Positions 1-13,300 of a stretch of 64,000 bases of DNA are shown here, in pieces. Position numbers and translations under genes: made by a program. How positions within the stretch are numbered: position 1 is the stretch's first letter; every line of letters begins with the position of its first letter. Below the pieces are notes generated by a model. The model worked only from the letters and a program-made list of their open reading frames with translations. It searched no databases and had not been told where the DNA came from. The DNA is from Cryptomeria japonica (Eukaryota; Streptophyta; Pinopsida; Cupressales; Cupressaceae): contig NC_081410.1 in NCBI RefSeq assembly GCF_030272615.1, positions 126,954,140 through 127,018,139 of the forward strand, written 5' to 3'.

Positions 1-2195
1 TTCTTGTTCTCATTTTCATAAATACTCTTTTTTATATACATTGAAAAAAATCTGAGAATGTAACCATATATATATATAATTTATTCCAAATGAAAATGAA
101 TATATTTAATATTGCAAGTAAACTTAATGTAAAAAAATCATGTCCTTCGAAAACTATTTCGAATGGGTATCGGGCGGCATGTAGGGTAGTGGAGGCAGTT
201 AACGTAACCGCCGGGGAAGTGGTACCCTCCACTTCCCTTGTGGTCACTGTCACGGCAGTGGCTGCAGGGTAGTGGAGGGGACCATGGGGTCCCCTCATCA
301 CTGCGGGCCTGCTTCTGCAGACGCGCAGTGGTGATGGGACCCATGGGCCCCACTCCCCACTAATCCTTAAACAAAGATCCGCCTATCTTTTTTTTTTATA
401 TATATTTATTTTTATTTAAATTTTTTTTATATAAATATAAATGTATAAATTTCAATTTAGGAATTGTTAATTCTTTTCTTAGTATAAATTTTAAGTTATT
501 AAATTTAACTTAGAAAAATTTATAAATATCGGGGATTAATGTGTAGTAAATTCATAATTAATTTATCTTAAGTAAATTTTATATTTGTAAATTATATAAT
601 TAGAGTTGTTCAAACCATTTAAGATCCATTGGGGCACTTAGTTGGCATTTTGGCAATTAATACATATTAGTATGATTTGAACCAAATGTCTAAGCTAATT
701 ACTATTTTCGGGTCCAATGACTCTATAAGTGATTATTCTCATGATAGAAATCAATGCGTTTCTCAACCTTGCATGTAACTTACTCTATCCTTGCTTCATG
801 CGAATTACTTAATTGCATTTATTTTTTTCTTCATCTTCATGCAAGTCATATATTCTAGTTTTGAATATTAAATAATTTAGTTATGGTTTTTATTCTATGT
901 AGTTCATCAAGTAGTTATTTCAATTAATTGAGCTTTTCAATGTTTAATTATGCATGTTCCATTCATAATTGTTTCCAAGCATATTTTTCGTAAGTTTCTT
1001 AGTTAAGAAAAATAAATAAAGGAAGTCGGAAAAACCAAAACCTAGCAGTGTTCGGTATATACAGTGCCTCTGGGTCACGCTTACGGGTAATGCCGTCGTG
1101 TTGAACTACTGCACTTAACACCTAATAAAGTTGCATCAACAACGTCTGTGGCATCATCCCTATAAATCGTCGAGGAGTAATAAGGGACACTTGGAAGTTA
1201 AAATCCAAGGGGTGGGTAATCCCCCTTGGATAGATAATCTAATAAGATAACCCTTAAATGATTTTTCATCCATTGAGTTAAACCATAGTAAACCCCCTTA
1301 AGGTTATTTGAGTGAAATACTTTTATGAAATTGATATAATCTCGAAGAGTTGTTGACGATTGACAATTGGTCAAGGGTGACGCTTATGATAGGTATTAGG
1401 ATGTAGTTCTTTAGGTCACAAACAATAGGCCATCTTGAGCCTTTCTTTAAGTGCTACCACCGTGGGTAGCAACCGCAAAGAAACTGTCTGGGAAATTGAC
1501 CCTAGAAAGGATTGCGTACCCACTAATCAGTTTACATCAAACCATAGATTAGAAAATAGAATTACATACTTTACACCTTGATCCCATGCCGAAACGGGTA
1601 TGTAGGCAGTCTTGGGACGAAGTTGTCCCCAGTACTCAGGCGTTCGTGGGTGGGGTATAGGCTTGGTAAAGAAGGATTGAGTAGAATCCTAATTTGAAAG
1701 ATAAGTATAATAAAATGGAAAAAGTAATTCAATGCATACTCGGAAGGAATCTCGTATGGATTCGCTTGACTTCCCGAGGTTGTAAGCGAAATTCCAAGGC
1801 AGAATTCAAGCTTGTATTATGTTATTTAATTACTCCTAAGGAAGACAACCTCGGTGCACTTTTGTTAGAAGAGTGTAGTACTTAGTGAGTGGCTCAGGAC
1901 CTGAATGGTCCTGATGAGTCTAAGTCTCTGGCCAGAGCACCTCCTATCCCGATTGGATAGATGCCTACCTCGTATGGGTAGATGCCTATCCCGTATTGGA
2001 TAGATGAAATCTTATGTCTCGTATGGATAGATGCCTAACCCGTATGGTTAGATGCTCATCCCGGATTGATGAATGCCTAATCCAAATGGATGGATGCCCA
2101 AAGTATGTGATTGAATCAAACACAATGATTAAATTAAACAAAAAAAAGAAAAAAGAGGTCACATTTTCTTGAGTTAAGTATGGTGGGTTATTACA
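1..2195 (+). repeat. 5' LTR, 3' part (truncated by window)
   Basis: Aligned with 8138-10364 of the 3' LTR throughout. It ends in TTATTACA just before the primer-binding site. The first roughly 1150 bases of this LTR lie outside the window. It contains runs of short imperfect repeats around 1940-2100 (variants of GGATAGATGCC and CCCGTATGG). Short open frames here are not supported as genes. Confidence 0.92.
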
Positions 2196-2197
2196 TG

Positions 2198-2209
2198 TGG
2201 TATTAGAGC
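2198..2209 (+). other. Primer-binding site, initiator tRNA-Met type
   Basis: TGGTATTAGAGC lies two bases after the LTR end. It matches the plant initiator-Met primer site TGGTATCAGAGC with one C-to-T change. Confidence 0.85.
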
Positions 2210-2344
2210 AAAGGTTCAAATCTAGGCCTTGTGCTCACTTCAATTTATACAACTAAGGGAATGTTTTGCAATGGTAGAAATTAAATTTTAAAATCCTAAA
2301 TCAAAAACTAACTACATAATTTAACTTTTAGGTAAAACCCTAGA

Positions 2345-3559
2345 ATGGCTAGAGGAAGGGGAAGAGGAAGACGTACTACCACTAGGAGACAAAGGGAAGC
2401 TAACCATGAGGAAAACCATGAAGAAAACCATGAAGAAAACCATGAAGAAGACCATGAAGGGGATCAACATAACCCAGGAAATAATGAAGATGGGGTCGAG
2501 GCTATAATCAACCTTCTAACCGAACAAAGAGATAAAATCAACTTCTTGGAACAATCAATGCAGGACCTTAGGGCAAGGCATAATGACATTGAAAATCAAA
2601 GTGGTACTAAAAATGGAAACCTTGGTAGCAATCAAGGGAATATGATGAGTAATAGAAAAGAAAATAACATATTGGAACTCTCCAAGAATTTAAAGAAAAT
2701 CACCCCTCCTAAGTTCGATGGGAGGCAAATTGGTGAAGGAGCTAAGAATTGGTTAAATGAAATGGAAAAGTATTTTGAACTAAGAGATTTTAGCAAAACA
2801 ACCAAGGCCTTATGGGGTTCCTATCAACTCACAGGGGAGGCAGCTAGTTGGTGGACCAACACCAAGGAGCAAAATGGGTATAGCAGGGATACGATCACAT
2901 GGGATCAATTTGTTCACCACTTCCGAGAGAGGTGGCTCCCTCAATTGTTCTTTGATGAGAAGGTGACAAAATTCCATAATCTACATCAAGGGCCCCTATT
3001 AGTCCAACAATATTGGGATAAGCTCACCAAATTGCTTAAGTATGTACCTATGTACCAGAAAGATGAAGAAGGCCAAGCGAGGAAGTTCATTTTGGGACTA
3101 AATACCAACATAGGGGCAGAGGTTGACATGCATGGACCCAAAAACATGAACAAAGTGCTTGAAAAGTCCCTAAGGCAAGAGAGGAAGATTCAAATACTAG
3201 CAGGGCAGAACCATAATGGGAACCACTCTTTTAAAAGGAAGTAGGAATTCAAGGGGAACACTAACTTCAACAAGAGTCAAAGGGATAATTCTTTCGAAAG
3301 AAGACCACCCCCTAATCAATATCAGAGGAATGGAAATAATAACAATAACATGGGCAACTATAATAGGAATAACCAGCAGAACAGGATAACTTATCCACCC
3401 AGGGCCAATGAAACAAGGAATGATCCCCCTAGGAATCAAGGCAGGAGGGGTCCTCTAGGTGGATGCTTCATTTGTGGGGGAAACCATTTTGCTAGAGAGT
3501 GTCCCAGGATGCAAGGTCGGATTAGGGACAATCAACCCCAACAAGGGCCCCAAAAATAG
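2345..3559 (+). other. gag region with CCHC zinc knuckle
   Basis: The capsid-like retrotransposon gag segment lies around 2690-3190 (for example WWTNTKEQN and FRERWLPQLFFDE). After the stop at 3242 the same frame continues through an Asn/Arg-rich stretch to one zinc knuckle, CFICGGNHFARECP, near 3465-3510. The knuckle binds element RNA during packaging. A second stop at 3557 separates it from protease. Confidence 0.88.
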
Positions 3560-3607
3560 ATTCATGTAGCAGTTAGGAACCGAAGAGGAAGATTCCAGAA
3601 TGTTCCC

Positions 3608-3955
3608 ATGGAAACTACAGGTACACTATTTGAACAACCAATTTCAATTCTAATTGACACTGGGTCATCTGAATGTTTCATCTCACCTGAATTAGTAAGC
3701 AAATATACAATAAAGGTTAATCAAATGGAGTCATCATGGACAGTTCAATATGGGGATAAGGCAACTAGGGAAGTAACTAAGTGTTTGTCGAGGGCAAGGG
3801 TACAATTTCCTGAGTTTGAAACAAGGGTAGATCTCTATGTGGCACCCCTATGATTATATGATGTAATTATTGGAATGAGTTGGTTAACAGACCATCGAGC
3901 TAATGTAGATTGCTATAACAAAGTTGTTGAATGCTTGGATGACGGGGGGAAAAGG
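3608..3955 (+). other. Aspartic protease domain
   Basis: The catalytic motif ILIDTGSSECFIS is at about 3648-3686, and the second conserved part, DVIIGMSWL, at about 3860-3885. A TGA at 3851 (expected CGA, Arg) interrupts the domain. In the family this enzyme cuts the gag-pol polyprotein. Confidence 0.88.
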
Positions 3956-4207
3956 GTCAAAATCCAAGGAAAGTTTAACCCCATTAGTATAGAAACCATA
4001 TCAGCCATGCAATTAAAGAAGGAAAGAAGAAGAGGAGGCCTAATCTATATAGTTGAAATTGATGAAGGAAAAGAGGAAAATACCCCAACCTTTGAAAATA
4101 CCCCTTTCTTAAAATAATTCAAGGATGTATTTCCAAAAGAATTATCCGGCTTACCTCCTAAAAGGAAGTTTGACTTTTCTATCGGCGTACTACTGGGAGC
4201 TGAACTA

Positions 4208-4990
4208 GTGTCAAGGGCACCTTACCGAATGAACATAACTGAATTACAAGAACTCAAGATGCAATTAGAGGAACTCTTAGCTAAGGGATTAATAAGGCCA
4301 AGTGTATCACCATGGGGAGTGCCAGTATTATTTGTTAAGAACAAGGATGGAACCTTAAGACTATGCATCGACTATAGGATGTTGAACAAGGTCACAATAA
4401 AGAATATGTATCCCTTACCTCACATAGAGGATCTTTTTGACCAAATGAAAGGAGCAGTAGTTTTCTCAAAGATAGACCTTTGGTCAGGGTACCATCAACT
4501 CAGAATTAAGGAGGAGGACATTCCAAAGACAACTTTCAGGACTAGATATGGGCATTATGAGTTCATAGTAGTTCCTTTTGGTGTAACCAATGCCCCAGCT
4601 GCATTTATGAACCTAATGAATAGTGTACTCCATGACTACTTGGACAAATTTGTTTTGGTATTTCTGGATGACATATTGATTTACTCTAGGAATGAAGAGG
4701 AACATTTAGTACACCTACAAATTGTTTTGCAAAGGTTGAGAGAACATAAGTTATATGGGAAATTGTCAAAATGTGCCTGCTTCGAGGAAAAGATTCACTA
4801 CCTTGGGCATATAATATCAAAGGAAGGAATAGCAGTTGATCTAGACAAGATAAAGGCAATAGTAGAATGGCCTATCCCTAAAAAAGTTTCAGAGGTAAGA
4901 AGCTTTATGGGGCTAGCAGGTTACTATAGGAGGTTTGTGGAAGAATTCTCTAAGATAGCAAACCCCATCACCTCATTACAGAGGAAGGGT
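4208..4990 (+). other. Reverse transcriptase domain
   Basis: Typical Ty3/gypsy blocks occur in order: [53 protein letters not shown] and the catalytic [11 protein letters not shown] near 4660-4690, then [11 protein letters not shown] and [12 protein letters not shown]. The active-site aspartates are kept and this is the longest undamaged stretch of the polyprotein (345 codons open). Confidence 0.95.
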
Positions 4991-5059
4991 AAAAGGTTTG
5001 TGTGGACAGAACAAAGTGATAAGGCATTCCAGATCTTGAAGGGAAAACTAACTTCAACA

Positions 5060-5460
5060 CCCATTCTAAAAGTACGAGATCCGAATGGACACTTCACAGT
5101 CGTAACTGATGCTTCTATCGAAGGTTTAGGAGTACTTGTCCAAGATGAAGGGGTAGTAGCTTACAAATCCAAGAAGATGAAGACTCATGAAGTCAATTAT
5201 GCACCCCACGACTTAGAGTTAGCAGTGATTGTGCATGCCCTATAGAAATGGAGACACTTCTTACTAGGGAAGCCCTTTGAGTTAAAGTCAGATAACCAGG
5301 GACTAAAGTACATCTTCACCCAACCCCACTTAAATGATAGACAAAGAAGGTGGTTAGAGTTTCTAAGTGAATATGACTTTGAAATTGAATATATTAAGGG
5401 GAAGGAAAATAGGGTGGCAGATGCTTTGAGTAGGAGGAGACACTTGATGACTATAGCAAC
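5060..5460 (+). other. RNase H domain
   Basis: The acidic catalytic positions are visible in [22 protein letters not shown] and NRVADALSR. A TAG at 5243 splits the domain; related proteins have an amino acid between HAL and KWRHFL, so Gln CAG is the likely ancestor. Confidence 0.9.
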
Positions 5461-5577
5461 TTTCAAAACTTCTTTCAAAAGACAATTAAAGGATGAGTAG
5501 GAACATGACCCATGGTATGAGCAAGTCAAATTGACTTTAGAATACAATCCAACCAATCCTAAGGTTGAAGGGTATCA

Positions 5578-6480
5578 TTAGACGAAGATGGGTTGCTCAG
5601 ATACAACAATAGAATCTATATTCCAAATTCAGGAGGCTTAAGGGAAGTAGTCTTGTCAGAGGCTCACAATGCCCCTTATTCAGGGCACCCGGGAGTTAAC
5701 GAACTTTATGCAGACCTAAAGAAGTTATACTTTTGGCAAGGGATGAAGAATGACTTAGTCAAGTATGTGGCTAAATATTTGGAGTGTCAAAGAGTAAAGG
5801 CAGAACATAGACATCCAACTAGATTATTACTGTTACATGATGTATCTCAACACAAGTGGCAAGTTATTAGCATGGATTTTGTGCAAGGGTTACCCATGTC
5901 ACCTTCTAGGCATGATACAATAATGGTGGTAATTGACAAACTCACTAAGGTGGTACACTTTATACCAGGGAATCTAACGAATGACGCACCTACCTTGGCT
6001 AGGCGCTTTGTTAAGGAAATATTTAGGTTACATGGAATGCTAGAGAAAATCATATCAGATAGAGATGATAGATTCACTTCAAGGTTTTGGACAACTCTTC
6101 AATCAGCTCTGGGAACTTAGCTAAATTTTAGCACTGCATACCATCCTGAAACCGACAGTCAAACAGAAAGGACAAATCAGATTTTGGAAGACCTACTTCG
6201 CATGTACTGCATGGACCAATAGAAGAAATGGGAAGAGTACCTACCTCTGGTAGAGTTTGCTTACAATAATACATATCAAACATCCTTGGGAATGGCACCT
6301 TTTGAAGCATTGTATGGTAGACCATGTCGAACACCTTTGAGTTGGGATAGTCTTGAAGATAGAGTAATTGTTGGGCCAGATATGTTGAAGGAGATGGAAA
6401 GGAAAACTAAGGAAATTAGATAGAGATTGAAAGAAGCCTCAGATAGGCAAAAAAGTTATGCAGACAAGAACAAGACACCA
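5578..6480 (+). other. Integrase zinc-binding and catalytic core
   Basis: The zinc-binding part reads HNAPYSGHPGV and then KYLECQRVKAEH, where relatives have CxxC. The first cysteine is Tyr here (TAT), a G-to-A loss of a zinc ligand. The catalytic core shows MDFVQGLP, SDRDDRF and the Glu of ILEDLLRMY. The frame shifts by one base just before the domain and stops occur at 6118, 6220 and 6421. It would insert element cDNA into chromosomes. Confidence 0.88.
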
Positions 6481-6756
6481 AGGGAGTTTGAGGTGGGAGA
6501 GAAAGTCTTCCTAAGGCTTAGGCCACACAAGAGTTCCATAAGGTTTGGGAAAAAGACTAAGCTTGCACCTCATTATGTTGGACCCTTTGAAATATTGGAA
6601 AGGATTAATCCAGTTGCATACCGGTTGGCCTTACCTCCCTAGTTGAGCCGAATCCATGATGTCTTCCATGTATCTCTTCTTAAAAAGTTTGTACCTGATG
6701 AGAAACATATTTTGAATTGGGATGCTTTACAGGTCCAGGAAATGGGAGGAATAATG

Positions 6757-6915
6757 AGAGAGCCATTCAAAATCTTGGAGAGGCGCCAGTGCTAATTCCG
6801 CAACAGAGAGGTTGATCAATGCAAAGTGCAATGGAACCAGTATGATGAAAAGAATGCCACATGGGAAGATACTAAGGAAATGCAACAGTTGTTCCCTTTT
6901 TTTGTTTTAAACTAA
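6757..6915 (+). other. C-terminal chromodomain-like segment
   Basis: REPFKILERR, a stop at 6793, then CKVQWNQYDEKNATWED and FPFFVLN ending at TAA 6913. The order of aromatic and acidic residues matches plant chromovirus chromodomains, which direct integration to marked chromatin. Assignment is by pattern, hence moderate confidence. Confidence 0.75.
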
Positions 6916-6970
6916 TCATGAACTATAGACTCTTTTGGATTCATTCAATAAGTGCATTGGGATGATGCAC

Positions 6971-6987
6971 AAATTAAGGGGGGGAGG
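6971..6987 (+). other. Polypurine tract
   Basis: AAATTAAGGGGGGGAGGA immediately precedes the 3' LTR start TGTCACAACCC, where plus-strand priming takes place. Confidence 0.85.
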
Positions 6988-6988
6988 A

Positions 6989-8200
6989 TGTCACAACCCT
7001 CCTTTATCACTTTTGATTTAAATACAATTCTATTATGCTTTTTTGGTTAAGCTATTAAAACTGATTGAATAAATGTTATAAAAGAATAAAAATAATAATA
7101 AGCACACACACACACACTTGGAGAGTATAATTCAAAGGCATTATTTTTATTTTATTTATTTTTCCCACTCCCAATTATGGCACATGTTGTAGGAGGAATT
7201 AGAAGCTTCTAGAGGAATCTCCACCACCTTGCATGTAACTCCCCCACTAAGTTTTTAATCAATTTGCATGAGTCCAATATTGGAAAAGAATCTCTTTTTT
7301 AATTAAATTCTCTAGATAGTGGAATTGAGGGATTTTTCTTATAAAATTGTATGCAAGTTTCAAAGAAGGGAGTTGATTATGTTTTGAATAAAATTTCCCA
7401 AGTTTATAGTAGTAGGATCTTCTTTGGTAGTCTCATTTTCGTTGCAGGATTTTTAAGTTGTTGTTTGAAGGATTTCTCTCAAGTTGCAAGGAAGGATCAA
7501 AAGGATAGCTAGAGGATTCAACATCAAGCTTTGATAAGCCAGGTTCTCTTCTTGTCATTTCACATTCACATATGAGAAATGGTATTATCCAAAATATAAT
7601 TTCTAGATCTTCTCTTCTTATTTAGGAATAAATATTGATAAAATACTTTCACATAATGCATGTAAAAGATAGTTTTATTATTTATTTATTTCCCTTAGGA
7701 AATATGCACATGATCTTGCTTTATGCTTTTCCAAAGATTTAGATCTATCCAAAAATCATATTTCCCTTATTTAAAATTCTTTTTCTGAGATTAAAAAAAT
7801 CTTCCCCGTGTGATTAAATGATATGAATCTTAATATTTATTCTTCTCTTGAATTCTTTTCTCTGGCTCTTCGCATGGAAATCTGAAAGTAAAATCTCATC
7901 CTTTAATTAAATTTTACTTCTCTGTGAACAGAAAAGTCTGATAATAAAATATAAACCTTGCCGTGTTCATTATTCACTGTGGGAAATATTATTTTTTTCC
8001 TCTCAGAAAGCCCTCTCTCTGTGAATATTAATTTTCTGATTACTGTTTTAAACAATTTGCCTACCTTTGTGATAACTTAATTATCTATTTCAGTTCTGAA
8101 GCAAATCTCTCTATTTTAATTCATTCCTATGAATAAATTCTTGTTCTCATTTTCATAAATACTCTTTTTTATATACATTGAAAGAAATATGAGAATGTAA

Positions 8201-8258
<58 letters not shown>

Positions 8259-10364
8259 CAAATGAAAATGAATATATTTAATATTGCAAGTAAACTTAAT
8301 GTAAAATAATCATGTCCTTCGAAATCTATTTCGAATGGGTATCGGGCAGTGTGCAGGGTAGTGGAGGCGGTTAATGTAACCACTGGGGAAGCGGTACCCT
8401 CCACTTCCCCTGCGGTCACTATCACGGCAGTGGCTACAGGGTAGTGGAGGGGACCACGGGGTCCCCTCATCACTGCAGGCTTGCTTCCGTAGACCCGCAG
8501 TGGTGATGGGACTCGTGGGCCCCACTCCCCACTAACCCTTAAACAAAGATTCGCTATCTTCTTTTTTTTTAAATATTTATTTTTATTAAAGTTTTTTTTT
8601 ATATAAATATAAATGTATAAATTTCAATTTAGGAATTGTTAATTCTTTTCTTAGTATAAATTTTAAGTTATTAAATTTAACTTAGAAAAATTTATAAATA
8701 TCGGGGATTAATGTGTAGTAAATTCATAATTAATTTATCTTAAGTAAATTTTATATTTGTAAATTATATAATTAGAGTTGTTCAAATCATTTAAGATCCA
8801 TTGGGGCACTTAGTTGGCATTTTGGCAATTAATTCATATTAGTATGATTCGAACCAAATGTCTAAGCTAATTACTATTTTCGAGTCTAGTGACTCTATAA
8901 GTGATTATTCTCATGATAGAAATCAACGCATTTCTCAACCTTGCATGTAACTTACTCTATCCTTGCTTCATGCGAATTACTTAATTGCATTTATTTTTTT
9001 CTTCATCTTCATGCAAGTCATATATTCTAGTTTTGAATATTAAATAATTTAGTTATGGTTTTTATTCTATATAGTTCATCAAGTAGTTATTTCAATTAAT
9101 TGAGCTTTTCAATGTTTAATCATGCATGTTCAATTCATAATTGTTTCCAAGCATACATTTTTCGTAAGTTTCTTAGTTAAGAAAACTAAATAAAGGAAGT
9201 CAGAAAAACCAAAACCTAGCAGTGTTTGGTATATACAGTGCCTCTGGGTCACGCTTACGAGTAATGTCGTCATGTTGAACTACTGCACTTAACACCTAAT
9301 AAAGCTGCATCAACGACGTATGTGGCATCGTTCCTATAAATCGTCGGGGAGTAATAAGGGACACTTGGAAGTTAAAATCCAAGGGGCGGGTAATCCCCCT
9401 TGGATCGATAATCTAATAAGATAACCCTTAAATGATTTTTCATCTGCTGAGTTAAACCACAGTAAACCCCCTTAAGGTTATTTGAGTGAAATACTTTTAT
9501 GAAATTGATATAATCTTCAAGAGTTGTTGACGATTGACAATTGGTCGAGGGTGACGTTTATGATAGGTATTAGGATGTGGTTGTTTAGGTCACAAACAAT
9601 AGGCCATCTTGAGCCTTTCTTTAAGTGCTACCACCGTGGGTAGCAACCGCAGAGAAACTATCTGAGACATTGACCCTAGAAAGGGTTGCGTACCCACTAA
9701 TCAGTTTACATCAAACCATAGATTAGAAAATAGAACTACATAATTTATGCCTTGATCCTGTGCTGAAAAGGGTATGTAGGCAGTCTTGGGATGGAGTTGT
9801 CCCTAGTACTCAGGCATTCGTGGGTAGGGTCTAGGCTTGGTAAAGAAGGATTGAGTAGAATCCTAATTTGAAAGATAAGTATAATAAAATGGAAAAAGTA
9901 ATTCAATGCATACTCGGAAGGAATCCCGTATGGATTCACTTGACTTCTTGAGGCTGTAAGCGAAATTTTGAGGTGGAATTCAAGCTTGTATTATGTTATT
10001 TAATTACTCCTAAGGACGGCAACCTCGGTGCACTTCTGTTAGAAGAGTGTAGTACTTAGTGAGTGGCTTAGGAGCTGAATGGTCCTGATGAGTCTAAGTC
10101 TCTGGCCATAGCACCTCCTATCCCGATTGGATAGATGCCTAACCCGTATGGGTAGATGCCTATCCTATATTGGATGGATGAAATCTTATGTCCCGTATGG
10201 ATAGATGCCTAACCCGTATGGTTAGATGCTCATCCCGGATGGATGAATGCCTAATCCAAATGGATGGATGCCCAGAGTATGCAATTGAATCAAACACAAT
10301 GATTAAATAAATAAAAAAAAAAAGAGGTCGCATTTTGTTGAGTTAAGTATGGTGGGCTATTATA
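6989..10364 (+). repeat. 3' LTR, complete, about 3.38 kb
   Basis: It starts TGTCACAACCC after the polypurine tract and ends near TATTATA, which corresponds to TATTACA at the end of the 5' copy. It holds a CA repeat near 7102-7119 and a TA microsatellite. No protein-coding capacity is supported inside it. Confidence 0.92.
8203..8256. repeat. TA microsatellite in 3' LTR
   Basis: An uninterrupted AT/TA run of 54 bases. The matching place in the 5' LTR (about 65-79) has only about 15 bases, which explains most of the length difference between LTRs. Confidence 0.97.
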
Positions 10365-13300
10365 ATGGTTGACATTGTCTCATAGAGAGTGATGATGAGA
10401 AAATTTTAAGCAAATGCAATTGCTTGTTGTAAAATCAATCTCTACAACCTTTGCTAGCATCCTCACAACTTGTGGGAGTCTTGGAATATGGCACAATTAT
10501 CCATCGAAGAATACAAGATGAGCCAAATGTTCGAATTGCAATTGCCCTAGAGGATATGAATACAAAATGTGAAAACATAAACAAGGCTTATGAACTATTT
10601 TATATTCCTTATTAACGTACATAATTGGGTAAGCAAGGTTGATTTGGGTTTTTGGGAATGGAGCAATCTCCAAACCTAGAGCTAGTGTTTGGGCTTGTGA
10701 CATGGTGTAATTATGAATAGATTTTGTGCTAGTACAAATCAAGTCTTGTTCACCACAAATATGGACAATAATGGTTGTGGGTTAGACTTAGAAACTTTTG
10801 AACAAATGCAATTGATTAGTGTCCATTTGTCATATGAAATAATTTTGAAATGAGATATGAATAGTTTAAAATTGAGTGCCTCTTTTTTAAATTAAAACAT
10901 GGTTTTGAAGCCCATTTAAGACAAATTATATAGAGTGAAGAAAAAAGGTCAATGTAGATGAGAAGTTAGAAAATTGAAACGACACAAACATCAATTAGGA
11001 AAAATAGGAAGTTGTCCAATAAAGAGTCACTTGAGCTATTGATTGGTAGAAATGATTCAATGTAGAACAATTGATATAAATTGTAGAATATGAAATATAA
11101 GAGGATACTTCTAAAATATGTGATATATGAGGAGATTGAGTGGTATTGGCCAAGGGAGTGTGGGTTACAACCAAGAGGTGGAGTTATGAGGGGTATTAGC
11201 ACAATAAGCAAAAATTGGGTTTGGCTAGAGATGGAAGTGGGGAGTTGTGAGAATAAGAAGAGCCAACTAAGGATGTAAAGCATTATAGATTTCAATTAAG
11301 GCTTATGTAAGGATGAGTGTAGATTAGAGTTTTCATAGTTGAAATTTGTATAAAAGGATAGTGTGTAGAAAGAGAGAGAGATTGATGGAAAGCCAAACTT
11401 TGTAATTAATTTGTTGTAGTTCTATGGTTTTCTTTGAATTGAAATTGAATAAAATTAAATAATTTTGTTATAATCATTGTGTCATAATTATTTGAGTTTG
11501 GTGAATTGGCCATGTGAATGTGTATTTTGGAAGCAAGAGGAAAGTTTTTGCATCAAATTTGTACATCATAATTTCTTAGATAGAATAATCCAAAAAAATA
11601 CAAACAAAAAACTTATTCACTTTTTCATTTGGTAGCCACAATGATGAAAGTTCTATTGTTCAATTTAAGTTGCTGGCATACATTATATTTTTTATGAGTC
11701 AAATTTATATAGATAAAAAGTCTTTTACAAACATAGTCGAATGTTATAATTTTGATATAGTTCATAATAATATCAACTAAAAGTCATTCAAAAATATATG
11801 CATAATAAAATTGAATTGTCGCTGTAAAATTAAATGTTTTTATACAACTGATCATGATGAAGAATACCATTTTCAATTTATTTTAAATTCAATAACTATT
11901 TTATATACTACAATCTATTAAATTATTATTGTAATAAAATATAAAGATATATTTTTTCACTTCTTTATTTAATGTTTATTGTCAAATAAGAACGAGATTC
12001 TTAGATTTTAATTTGTTGGTAGGTTATATAGTTTTGATACTATAAAAGTACATCATTCATAGACACACACATATATAATAGAATTGTTTATCATATCAAT
12101 ATTGAAATTAATTAGTCATAATATCAAATCTTTTTATAATCGTATCATGATCAATACAGTATATAATACAATATATTATATGATACTTTTACACAAACTT
12201 TCACTTTCATATTTAGTACCAACTAGCAATAAAAATGGATTCTAGAATGCCAAATTGATATTGCAGTAAAACAGGAAATACCAGAAATACTTTGTCAATT
12301 TTCTTTGATGGAAGAATGTTATAAGTGATGGTGATTGTAGTTGTATCTACAAATGCCTAGAGCTAAATCTCCCTCCAAATTATAGGAGTGCCAAATTTGG
12401 AGAGAATACCATATACTTAAAATCAATCTTGAATAAGCGAGGAACAAATATTTAGATGGGTAGGACCTCCTTCACCACTAGCTCATTTAGCCCAAGGGAG
12501 ACTCCCTAAGGTTCTACAATTGAATGAAATTGTAGGGTATGAATATTTCCCTTGCCATAAAGCATTCCCACTACACACTATACCCCTACTTCAATTGTCA
12601 CAATATACCTATGTGTTGTTTTGATCATGAAAGGTCAAGAACATTCATACAAAGAGATGAAAGCTTAAAATGACAAGTTTTTGAGGATATTGATTTAACA
12701 AATCATATTGATGTTATGCCCTTACACATGGAAGTTGGCAAGAATCTATAATAATATGAAATACAAATGATTGTAATTCTTAGTTTGTTTAATTTGTTGA
12801 GGTGATGGAATATGAAGTAAATAAAAAACCAATATTTGTATCTAGATGGACACAAAATTATTGAATTCGCTCAAAAGATGCAACAATTGAAACCAATAGT
12901 GGCATCTTAATAAACATCTCACAAAATACTATGTCATTTTAAAATATATAAGAAAATTAAATTGTTGACATACATTTAGAAATATATTTGAAATTGTAAA
13001 TCAGTACATGAATAATGCTTAGTATTCCTTGCAAAAATATGAACACTTCTTTTATTATTCAAAAGTGATACTTCATAAAAGTATTGTGAAGATTTATAAT
13101 CCTATAGATTATCAATTAATCAAAAATACATTTACAAATGAACATGATACACCTAGAATACACTCAGTCAAGGTCAAATCTATACTTTATATTTATTAGG
13201 CAAAGTTCATAAGGAGTTTGCATTACAAATGTTGAGTACACCCACATCAATAAGATACCAAAAAGATAGTGGCTAAAATTGAAAATTAGAACCCTAGGGT

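Larger units (their letters stand above)
2345..6915 (+). pseudogene. Chromovirus gag-pol polyprotein, decayed
   Basis: One long frame starts at ATG 2345 and runs through gag, protease, RT, RNase H, integrase and chromodomain to TAA 6913-6915. It is interrupted by in-frame stops at 3242, 3557, 3851, 4115, 5243, 5498, 6118, 6220, 6421, 6640 and 6793, and by one single-base frameshift near 5578. Eight of the eleven stops are TAG. Apart from these the domains read cleanly, so the copy died by point mutation rather than rearrangement. The start is chosen because it is the first ATG after the primer site and opens a basic MARGRGRGRR leader followed by acidic ENHEENHEE repeats. The protein would act in virus-like particles and the nucleus, copying and inserting the element RNA. 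Confidence 0.92.
1..10364 (+). mobile_element. Ty3/gypsy chromovirus, long LTR, left end outside window
   Basis: The first bases of the window match 8138 onward, so positions 1-2195 and 6989-10364 are the two LTRs of one element. Between them lie, in order, a primer-binding site, gag, protease, reverse transcriptase, RNase H, integrase, a C-terminal chromodomain-like segment and a polypurine tract, which is the Ty3/gypsy order. The chromodomain and LTRs of about 3.4 kb suggest the Tekay/Del group of plant chromoviruses (inference). The left target duplication lies outside the window, so the insertion site cannot be checked. The LTRs differ by scattered, mostly C/T and G/A changes plus a TA-repeat expansion. 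The copy cannot encode its own proteins. Confidence 0.93.

Noticed and set aside
32..353. Open frames on both strands in the LTR (repeated at 8153-8525)
   Set aside because: They lie in a GC-richer stretch of an LTR, occur in several frames at once and have no protein motif.
1890..2100. Short repeated GGATAGATGCC-type words as a separate minisatellite locus
   Set aside because: They are part of the chromovirus LTR and recur at the matching place near 10110-10270.
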